From the NCBI GenBank assembly GCA_002825515.1, contig PJET01000114.1, positions 1 to 30,301 on the forward strand: 30,301 nucleotides of DNA, written 5' to 3'. The position numbers and the translations under genes are program-made. Positions 23,488 through 29,700 of this stretch are shown piece by piece. Each line of letters starts with the position of its first letter. The first letter of the stretch is position 1. Source of the DNA: Candidatus Thorarchaeota archaeon MP11T_1 (GTDB lineage Archaea; Asgardarchaeota; Thorarchaeia; Thorarchaeales; Thorarchaeaceae). Under the pieces are notes generated by a model. The model made no database searches and had not been told where the DNA came from. It worked only from the letters and a program-made list of their open reading frames with translations.

Positions 23488-24225
23488 GTGGGCGTTCGGG
23501 AGAGAAAAAGAGAGAAGATAAAGACAAAGGAATCAGCAAAGACTGTAGAAGATGAACATGTTGAATCAATTCCTAATGAAAATGAAGACATAATTGAAAG
23601 CGATGCTCACACTCCGGAGGTTGTTGTAGAAATCTCAGAATCTGTGGAAACTATTGAACCTGAAGCACAAACTGAGGTCATTAATGAACTAGTTACCAAG
23701 AGTGTAACAACAGAACTGGATTTTGCTATGCCAAGCTGGGGAAACATTGAAGAAACTGAATGGATGTATGGTATTCCACCTAGAGAAGAGGATAGAATTC
23801 TCTGGGCGGAAGAGTGGGCAGATTACCTTTTGGAATGGACAGAGGCAAAGAAGGTACATGTTCTTTCGTTGGCTACCTTCATAGGCGAACCACCATTCAA
23901 AGATTTGAGAAACAAAGTAGACTCCTTTAATGCGATTGCTGAGATTCTCATAGACAAGGAAGTTGCTGAGTGGATTGATAAAAAGAAAAGGCAACTGAGA
24001 GTCTATTGGAAACCTCTTGAGGATTGGGCAGATATTCTCTATCAATGGTCGCTAAAGAAAGGGAAACTTAGACTTGATGTAAAATCAATAGTTATACAAG
24101 AAGAGAATGAAGAATTTGCTAGCTTACCAGAAAAAGACATTCACATAGTATTGGCACTCCTTGTCAAGAAAGGAGTTGCTGAGTGGATTGATGAGAAGAA
24201 AGGTGCAATTTTGATTTCCACATAG
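23488..24225 (+). CDS. vps25: ESCRT-II subunit Vps25 with acidic N-terminal extension
   Basis: This 245-residue protein has a Vps25 core at residues 81-245 (165 residues, near the usual size of about 175). It contains two winged helices in tandem. The first has the PP-REEDRILWAEEWADYLL start and ends AEWIDKKKRQLRVYW, very close to the AEWLDKKK wing of eukaryotic Vps25. The second begins PLEDWADILYQW and ends VAEWIDEKKGAILI. Vps25 binds Vps22/36 through its first domain and passes the signal to ESCRT-III through the second. The first 80 residues are an added Lys-rich then Glu/Val-rich, probably disordered region. The GTG start lies 3 nt after the vps4 stop; translation is probably coupled. Confidence 0.88.
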   Translation: MGVRERKREKIKTKESAKTVEDEHVESIPNENEDIIESDAHTPEVVVEISESVETIEPEAQTEVINELVTKSVTTELDFAMPSWGNIEETEWMYGIPPREEDRILWAEEWADYLLEWTEAKKVHVLSLATFIGEPPFKDLRNKVDSFNAIAEILIDKEVAEWIDKKKRQLRVYWKPLEDWADILYQWSLKKGKLRLDVKSIVIQEENEEFASLPEKDIHIVLALLVKKGVAEWIDEKKGAILIST

Positions 24226-24227
24226 GA

Positions 24228-24995
24228 TTAGTAGGCACCAGTGACTCTTGGGTCAGAGCTATCTCGAGACCTAAGTCCAGGGAAGTAATATCGGCCGCCT
24301 GTTGAAAAGCGGATATCTGCAACTGCCATCCCAGCTTCTACTAAACTTGATAATACTTGTCGAGCATGATCCTCCGACCACTTAAGCTGCATGATGACTT
24401 CTTCTACAGATACATATCCTTTGGAAGCGGCTAGATTAATCACATCAGCCTGGTCGCGTCGCAGCTCGAGTGGTCGAAGCTCTACAACTTTAACGCCACC
24501 TCGAAGCGTGCGTATTCCTGGTATAAGGCCATTGTCAGCAACACGGTTCACAGACTCAATAACATCATTGTATGTCACAGATTCAAGTTCGGGGAGACGT
24601 CTTACAACCTCGACTATTAACTCAGCCAAACCCATTAGTCCCTTTGATGAGTGCTCGGTAGCGACATCGAGTACAGCTAGGCCAATGTAGTCGTAGAACT
24701 GGTCCAAAGTCATTCCTTGAAGTGTTCGTCTTGGAGCATGACTATTAAGTCGAAGCAGATTAGAGGCTTCAGGAAAAGCCTCGATTATGCGTTCTGTTGA
24801 CACGAACGTGCTGATATCAAAACCCATTCGTTTCATATTCTCGAGCTGTGAGCGAACATCCTGTAGAAGAGCTTGCGATTCTCGTTGGTACGAACGGATA
24901 TCCACTGCACCAAGATCATATAATTTCTTCAGCTGATCGAGTGTGGCAATTGAAGCGTAGAGTTCTGAGTGAAATCGCTCGTGCATCGGGCACAT
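24228..24995 (-). CDS. ESCRT-II EAP30-domain protein (Vps22/Vps36-like)
   Basis: This 255-residue protein has a helical, coiled-coil N-terminus (1-90) followed by the EAP30 domain. The signature runs GLMGLAELIVEVV (119-131), VTYNDVIESVNRV (140-152) and GIRTLRGGVKVVEL (160-173, the SG-V-VV element). The last winged helix reads YVSVEEVIMQLKWSEDHARQVLSSLVEAGMAV then YYFPGL (194-241). In eukaryotes one Vps22 and one Vps36 bind two Vps25; Asgards often have one EAP30 protein for both. No GLUE domain is attached here. It converges on vps25 with 2 nt between stops. The ATG at 24986 is an alternative start. Confidence 0.88.
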   Translation of the reverse strand: MCPMHERFHSELYASIATLDQLKKLYDLGAVDIRSYQRESQALLQDVRSQLENMKRMGFDISTFVSTERIIEAFPEASNLLRLNSHAPRRTLQGMTLDQFYDYIGLAVLDVATEHSSKGLMGLAELIVEVVRRLPELESVTYNDVIESVNRVADNGLIPGIRTLRGGVKVVELRPLELRRDQADVINLAASKGYVSVEEVIMQLKWSEDHARQVLSSLVEAGMAVADIRFSTGGRYYFPGLRSRDSSDPRVTGAY

Positions 24996-25136
24996 TCCCT
25001 TTGTCTTCTAATCCGCACTAGGTCGGTATTTGATGTAGAACTGCTCGTGCTTTAAGAGGGAGTATTATCAGGATGTTGACTTATTGACATTTTACCCAAT
25101 ACCACCTCAAGCTAGTACTCTTGAAATAAAAGAGAA

Positions 25137-25156
25137 GGAGCGCGGTATTGCGCTCC
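25137..25156 (-). terminator. Hairpin terminator after the two-TM gene
   Basis: GGAGCGC (25137-25143) pairs with GCGCTCC (25150-25156) around a 6-nt loop, 26 nt past the stop of the minus-strand gene. It is followed on that strand by TTCTCTTTTATTTC. It separates this gene from the EAP30 gene downstream, whose own TATA-like CTTAAAG lies about 65 nt before its start. Confidence 0.6.
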
Positions 25157-25181
25157 GAGGGTATTAACTAGAATCTCAAAT

Positions 25182-25394
25182 TTACTTTTCAGGTATTATC
25201 TCTGAGACCAAATAGAATCCAATAAATCCGAATACCAGAGCAAGACCCATGAAAAATGCAATCATGACTGGAAGTCCAAGCAATGTTGTCGACGTTGTGT
25301 TGAGAAATGCAATAATTTCTGCAGCTACCACGCCGAAGAAAATAGCCAATAGAATTAGTGTTCCGCCTAGTGATACTCTCAGTTTTGTTTGCAT
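25182..25394 (-). CDS. Small two-TM membrane protein
   Basis: This 70-residue protein has two hydrophobic helices (about 9-32 and 42-66) joined by a short polar loop with TTSTT, and it ends with a charged EIIPEK tail. I do not recognise a family. I chose the ATG at 25394 because AGGTGAG (25402-25408) is a Shine-Dalgarno 7 nt upstream; the longer frame would begin with a GTG inside that ribosome site. A TATA-like element on the minus strand at about 25430-25438 and the hairpin at 25137-25156 make it a one-gene unit. Its place between the EAP30 gene and aspS does not tell its role. Confidence 0.65.
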   Translation of the reverse strand: MQTKLRVSLGGTLILLAIFFGVVAAEIIAFLNTTSTTLLGLPVMIAFFMGLALVFGFIGFYLVSEIIPEK

Positions 25395-25490
25395 TAACAA
25401 ACTCACCTAAAATTGGCGGTCAATTGATTGAATATAAGCGTTGGAGTTTCAGCAAATATCTCGATAAAAGAGCAATCCTCAAACTCTCTT

Positions 25491-26849
25491 CTATGGTGTC
25501 AGTCGATCCCGATCACGAGGCAGCAAAGTTGCTTCTCGGATATTCTCAATACCTAAAAGCTGCATTGTCATTCGTTCGACTCCGAGTCCCAAACCACCGT
25601 GAGGTGGTGCGCCATATTTGAAGGGATCTAGATAGAATTCAAAATCATCAGGATTGAAACCCTTAGCCTTGAATCGCTCCACAAGTAGATCATACAAATG
25701 GATACGCTGGCTACCAGTTGTAATCTCCATGCCTTTATAGGTCAGATCAAAGCTCTCAGTCATACCTTCATCTGTCATGCTTGGCATTGTATAGGCTGGA
25801 CGAAGCTCTAAGGGATAATGCGTGATAAATACCATATCTGTCCCGTACTTTTCAGGGAATATCTCGCCTAAGAGCCGCTCGCACTCGGGATCAAGATCAT
25901 CAGTTATTGTGAGACCTTTGCCTGCTTCATTAACAAGGTCAATAGCCTCTGCATATTTGATTCTCTTGAAAGGTACTTTTGGTATTTTTAGGTCGACACC
26001 CAAAATTTCCAATTCTGCCGCAGCATGCTTCTTAGTCATTTTGAATGAGTGATGAAGCATGTTTTCCTCCATCTTCATGACATCGTCTACACCACTAATC
26101 CAAGCCATCTCATAATCAAATGATGTGTACTCGTTGACATGACGACGAGTGTTGTGCTTCTCAGCTCTGAACACCGGGGCAATTTCATAGACTCTCCCAA
26201 ACCCAGCTAACAGCATGAGTTGTTTGTAGAATTGGGGGCTCTGAGCTAGGTATGCTTTCCTATCGAAATACTTGACTTCGAATAGGTTGGCACCTCCTTC
26301 TGTTGCTTCTGCAACAAGTTTAGGTGTATGAATTTCGACAAAGTCATTGCTTTCCAAGAATGCCCTCGCAAAACGAACAAGGTTGTGCTGGACTTTGAAA
26401 ATAGCATTGATTGATGGTTTTCTTAAATCGAGTACTCTATAGTTGAGTCTTGTATCAAGATCAATGTCTGTCTTGCCTTCCACGATGTCAATTGGAAGGC
26501 GTTCAGATGTGTTCAGAATCCGAATCTTCTTTGGAATAACTTCAGCTCCCGAGGCAACTTGTTTAGCGGCAATAACTTTTCCTGTGACTGAAACTGCAGT
26601 TTCAGGTTTAAGCAACTCGGAGGTCTTGAAGACATCTTCTGGCACCTTCTTCTGAGGAATTGTTACTTGTGCAGTCCCTCGCTCGTCTCGCAAAATAAGA
26701 AACTTGAGTTTTCCTTTGTCCCTAAGTATATGGACCCATCCCATCAGGACAACATCAGTACCAGCTAGTTCGGCTGTGATCTGAGTACTGAAGTGAGTTC
26801 GAACTTCCTCGCCAATTGGTTCAGTGCCAGCAGCTTTGTAGAAATCCAT
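25491..26849 (-). CDS. aspS: Aspartyl-tRNA synthetase, archaeal type
   Basis: This 452-residue class IIb synthetase has an OB-fold anticodon-binding domain (about 15-115), followed by the catalytic domain. Motif 1 surrounds FVEIHTPKL and motif 2 is FRAEKHNTRRHVNEYTSFD. Motif 3 is GLGLGVERM near the C-terminus. It lacks the GAD insertion of bacterial AspRS, as archaeal and eukaryotic enzymes do. In the OB fold the discriminator position reads GWVHILRD (H40). Archaeal enzymes that charge only tRNA-Asp have Trp there, while non-discriminating ones have His, so it may also make Asp-tRNA-Asn for GatCAB. The first 15 residues are extra. The ATG at 26849 has GAGG about 8 nt upstream. Confidence 0.94.
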   Translation of the reverse strand: MDFYKAAGTEPIGEEVRTHFSTQITAELAGTDVVLMGWVHILRDKGKLKFLILRDERGTAQVTIPQKKVPEDVFKTSELLKPETAVSVTGKVIAAKQVASGAEVIPKKIRILNTSERLPIDIVEGKTDIDLDTRLNYRVLDLRKPSINAIFKVQHNLVRFARAFLESNDFVEIHTPKLVAEATEGGANLFEVKYFDRKAYLAQSPQFYKQLMLLAGFGRVYEIAPVFRAEKHNTRRHVNEYTSFDYEMAWISGVDDVMKMEENMLHHSFKMTKKHAAAELEILGVDLKIPKVPFKRIKYAEAIDLVNEAGKGLTITDDLDPECERLLGEIFPEKYGTDMVFITHYPLELRPAYTMPSMTDEGMTESFDLTYKGMEITTGSQRIHLYDLLVERFKAKGFNPDDFEFYLDPFKYGAPPHGGLGLGVERMTMQLLGIENIREATLLPRDRDRLTP

Positions 26850-26934
26850 ACTTCATGCCTCAATCTGAGTTCAATCTGCTGGTACTTGATTACATTATGA
26901 GGCTTTTGGAAAAGATAAGAATGATGAGTTGAAG

Positions 26935-26960
26935 GGGTTCTGGAAATCTTCCCAGAACCC
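26935..26960 (-). terminator. Hairpin terminator between wHTH gene and aspS
   Basis: GGGTTCTGG (26935-26943) pairs with CCAGAACCC (26952-26960) around an 8-nt loop, 22 nt past the wHTH stop. It is followed on the minus strand by a pyrimidine/T-rich tract. It would insulate aspS from the upstream gene. Confidence 0.6.
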
Positions 26961-26982
26961 TCATTCTGGATCAATGTTCCCA

Positions 26983-27216
26983 CTACATGGGTGCTCGAAC
27001 CAGCTCATACACTCGTTCCCTCGCGTCGCTCTCATGTTCTTCTTCCCGAATGAGACCTAGAGCCTTAAGTCGACTGAGACCATAGTTCACAGTTCTGGGA
27101 GGAAGGTATGTGATGCTAATTAGGTCTTGCCGGGACATTCGTCGCCGGTTCTTAAGCAGCACATATAGGAACTTCGCAGAGGGAGGTAGAGACAAGAATG
27201 AGCGTCGGGCAAACAT
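26983..27216 (-). CDS. Small winged-helix regulator (MarR-like)
   Basis: This 77-residue protein is little more than a single winged helix: LPPSAKFLYVLLKN (helix 1), SRQDLISITYLPPRTVNYGLSRL (helices 2-3) and LGLIREEEHESDARERVYEL (wing). The TYLPPRTVNYGLSRL recognition helix is typical of small archaeal MarR-type proteins with one domain. GGTGGG lies just before the ATG. It probably binds DNA as a dimer, but its target is unknown. Neighbours are aspS downstream, beyond a terminator, and the Ras-like gene upstream. Confidence 0.8.
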   Translation of the reverse strand: MFARRSFLSLPPSAKFLYVLLKNRRRMSRQDLISITYLPPRTVNYGLSRLKALGLIREEEHESDARERVYELVRAPM

Positions 27217-27311
27217 GATCCCACCTTAGAATTGTTGCCATGTGTTCAATACCTCCATATGATTTTTGTTTTCAATTACATTTCAATAGATAAGCATTGG
27301 CATTTCGGTTG

Positions 27312-27337
27312 TTTGAAATTAAAAATGCAGTTTCAAA
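27312..27337. repeat. Inverted repeat past the Ras-like gene
   Basis: TTTGAAA (27312-27318) and TTTCAAA (27331-27337) are separated by 12 nt, 16-41 nt after the stop of the minus-strand Ras-like gene. It may be a weak terminator or an operator of the wHTH gene. Confidence 0.3.
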
Positions 27338-27352
27338 ACAATATCAATGACT

Positions 27353-28657
27353 TCAGAGTGTTGGGACATGTTGCTCAGTCGCAGGCATACTTGGTCGCTC
27401 ATTAACATGCCAGAAGTCGACGATCTTATTCAATAGTTCAGTGATTCCTATTCCAGTGATAGTTGAAGTTTCAATAAAGAAGAGTGGATGTGATTGTCCG
27501 TTTTCACCCAAAGATTTTGCGACCTTGTCGCAATATTCACGAGCTTCTTCAGTTGAAACAGGAATTTCTGGTTCATCATCCTCATCTTCAATGACTGGAT
27601 GATCACGAAGGTCTGTTTTATTTCCGACAATTATGATGGGTGGTGGAATCAAGAAAGCATTGGATACCTCGCGCACCCAGAAATCAAGACTATCAAAGCT
27701 CCATCTGTCTGCAACCGAATAGACAAGTACTACAATTCCAGATCCTGTATAGAACTCTGTCTTGGGTACTTTTGCTTCCATACTCTTGGGGAATGTCCAA
27801 GCATCAACACGAACATTCGTGTCTTTATAGTCAACTATGTTGCTGAATGTAAATGGCTTAGTCGGTGGCAAATCAAGAGAAGAGTAATCATTTCCGAGTT
27901 TAAGATTACATTCGAAGATTATGCTGTTAACTCCAACACCCTCTTCGCCAAGGAACAAGACCTTAAGATCGAACAAATCAGACCCTGCTTCGACTGATGG
28001 TTTCGCCTCTTCCGATACATCTTCTATGGATGCTATAACCTCAGGCTCATCCCAAATGAATTTCACTGGCTTTGCTTCATCATCAGCGGATTGCGTTCGT
28101 GGGGTGGGTTCGCTTGTTGGAAGATTCTCAGCATGGAAAGAGAAAACTAGATCTTTGACTTCCTCACTAAGGGGAACATCCCAGATACTCATTGTCTGCG
28201 GGGCGGGAGTGTCTGTTTTCAGATCTTCAAGTGTCTGTGGGACTAGAGTGTCTGTTGTTACTTCTTCAAGATCAGGAGTGGACACAATTACATTAGTCTT
28301 GAGATCTTCAGAAATCTTGCCCTTGCCAGTTGGAGAAAGGAACTCATCTTTTAGTGTGTCAAGTGCATTCAAAGCTCGAGATAGTTCAAGAAGGTCATCT
28401 TTTGTTAGTTCATCCTCTCCTGGAATGACATCGACCTCAGGAAGTCCAACTCTTTTCAAAATGAACTTGAGAATGGGGTGTGGAACATTGAATCCTCGAA
28501 GATAAGCGAAGCGTTGCACTTCCTCCATTATATCTTTGAAGGATCTGCCAGAGAACTTGAGTCTTCGAGTGACAGCCGGGTCCGTAATGTATACACGATT
28601 CACCTTAAGACTTACGTCAATGTTGGTTCCCGGTATTTGCATCTTTACGACAACCAC
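27353..28657 (-). CDS. Multidomain Ras-like GTPase-fold protein with degenerate P-loop
   Basis: This 434-residue protein has a small alpha/beta domain at the N-terminus (1-105), then a Pro/Thr/Glu-rich linker (106-225) with a 13-residue tandem repeat. A Ras/Rab-like G domain follows (229-420). G4 is intact (NKTD, 346-349), G5 reads ETST (396-399), and the strand VLVYSVADRWSFDSL (311-325) is a Rab/Ras hallmark. The P-loop reads GEEGVGVNS (237-245), so the catalytic Lys (now V243) and Ser/Thr (now N244) are lost, and DxxG is DAWT. It may bind nucleotide weakly or only scaffold. It diverges from an LRR gene. The GTG start is the first in frame after a stop; GAGGAAGG lies close upstream, and ATG 28642 is an alternative. 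Confidence 0.82.
   Translation of the reverse strand: MVVVKMQIPGTNIDVSLKVNRVYITDPAVTRRLKFSGRSFKDIMEEVQRFAYLRGFNVPHPILKFILKRVGLPEVDVIPGEDELTKDDLLELSRALNALDTLKDEFLSPTGKGKISEDLKTNVIVSTPDLEEVTTDTLVPQTLEDLKTDTPAPQTMSIWDVPLSEEVKDLVFSFHAENLPTSEPTPRTQSADDEAKPVKFIWDEPEVIASIEDVSEEAKPSVEAGSDLFDLKVLFLGEEGVGVNSIIFECNLKLGNDYSSLDLPPTKPFTFSNIVDYKDTNVRVDAWTFPKSMEAKVPKTEFYTGSGIVVLVYSVADRWSFDSLDFWVREVSNAFLIPPPIIIVGNKTDLRDHPVIEDEDDEPEIPVSTEEAREYCDKVAKSLGENGQSHPLFFIETSTITGIGITELLNKIVDFWHVNERPSMPATEQHVPTL
28193..28270 (-). repeat. Two tandem 39-bp repeats coding 13 residues
   Basis: Two imperfect copies (28193-28231 and 28232-28270) lie in frame in the linker of the Ras-like protein. They encode the T-D-T-x-x-P-Q-T core and a following acidic run, at about residues 130-155. 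Confidence 0.6.
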
Positions 28658-28705
28658 GCCTTCCTCTTCATAATCAAAGATATTATGTATGAATAATTAC
28701 TATTC

Positions 28706-28719
28706 TTATATATTAAAGG
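28706..28719 (-). promoter_or_regulatory. BRE/TATA promoter of the Ras-like gene
   Basis: CCTTTAATATATAA on the minus strand, with ACC upstream, forms a strong archaeal BRE/TATA about 50-60 nt before the GTG. The leader would be about 25 nt and contain the GAGGAAGG. Confidence 0.5.
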
Positions 28720-28850
28720 TTTTCTCATATCATCTAATGCGCAAAAAATGCATCCAATAGCTCGTGAGATGGGAGGATTTAGTAAGAAAATTTGGTTCAT
28801 ATTTAAGAAACAAGCGAGGAAGTCCCATATATTGAAATGTAGGATGGCAT

Positions 28851-28860
28851 TTTCTATATA
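28851..28860 (+). promoter_or_regulatory. TATA box of the LRR gene, leaderless promoter
   Basis: TTTCTATATA is centred about 28 nt before the GTG at 28886, so transcription would begin at or next to the start codon. No Shine-Dalgarno is present, in agreement with this. Confidence 0.45.
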
Positions 28861-28885
28861 CTGGATTATTCAAACTTGAACAAGT

Positions 28886-29518
28886 GTGTTGAAAGTGATA
28901 GAAGTCAATGTCACCTTGTCAGATGGTACCAGCAGCTCAATTCCAATCGAAAAAGACGCGAAGATACTAGACCTCTCAAAAAGGTCTATCATAGCAATTG
29001 ATCTTTCTGAGCTTGACAAACTTGACACTCTTGAAGAAATCATTCTTAGCGAGAATAGATTGATGACAGTTGACTTGACTGTTCTTGCATTTAGTCCAGC
29101 AGTCCGCAAAGTAGACCTAAGTAATAATAATCTCCAAATTGTAAATTTGGAAATGCTTGGTTATTGTTCACTTTTGGATCATCTGAATCTAAGTTCTAAT
29201 CAACTCTTAAGAGTAGATCTATCAGCATTGCTAGAATGCAAGAATCTTGTTTCCCTCAACTTAGAGAAAAACCGACTCATGAATTTGGATGTCGCTCCGC
29301 TCTCAAAATCTGTTAAACTAAAAACATTGAACCTTCGTGAAAACCCCCTCAAACGACTGGACTTAACAGCTCTGTTCTCCTGTGCCTCTCTAGAGTCCCT
29401 TCTGGTTCCAGATGGAACTAGGCTAATCTCAAAGAAAAAGTTCGATGTTGAATTACTAAATCCTCCAGCCCTCAACGAGCTAATTAAACACGGTAGAATT
29501 GAATTCTCTTTGGATTGA
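28886..29518 (+). CDS. Leucine-rich repeat protein
   Basis: This 210-residue soluble protein has six regular LRRs with an exact 24-residue period. The second Leu of the LxL motif falls at L30, L54, L78, L102, L126 and L150, with consensus LxLxxN-x-L-xxxDLsaL. A short N-terminal strand cap (1-26) and a C-terminal helical cap (about 175-210) close the solenoid. No signal peptide or TM is present, so it is cytoplasmic. It is divergent from the Ras-like gene; in eukaryotes LRR proteins such as RanGAP bind Ras-family GTPases, which makes a partnership an attractive inference. The start is GTG 28886 or TTG 28889. Confidence 0.85.
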   Translation: MLKVIEVNVTLSDGTSSSIPIEKDAKILDLSKRSIIAIDLSELDKLDTLEEIILSENRLMTVDLTVLAFSPAVRKVDLSNNNLQIVNLEMLGYCSLLDHLNLSSNQLLRVDLSALLECKNLVSLNLEKNRLMNLDVAPLSKSVKLKTLNLRENPLKRLDLTALFSCASLESLLVPDGTRLISKKKFDVELLNPPALNELIKHGRIEFSLD

Positions 29519-29700
29519 CAGGTTTGAACCCTCTCGTTAAATTTCCTACATTTCTTATTGGTCTGAAATTTTATGAAAATATTCGATTTAGTGTCTAACA
29601 CCACCAAAAATTGTATCCAAATATACTAGATTATCTTATTTTTTGATATTTTGATACTTTGTTGTTCCACTCGTAGTGGTTGTCATAAGGAGCAGGTAGT

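Noticed and set aside
23689..24045. Minus-strand frame of 118 codons over vps25
   Set aside because: It is opposite the strongly matching Vps25 core and has no independent support.
28811..28826. RNase P RNA-like GAGGAAGTCC string
   Set aside because: Only this short word matches; the other conserved blocks and stems are not within the 228-bp gap.
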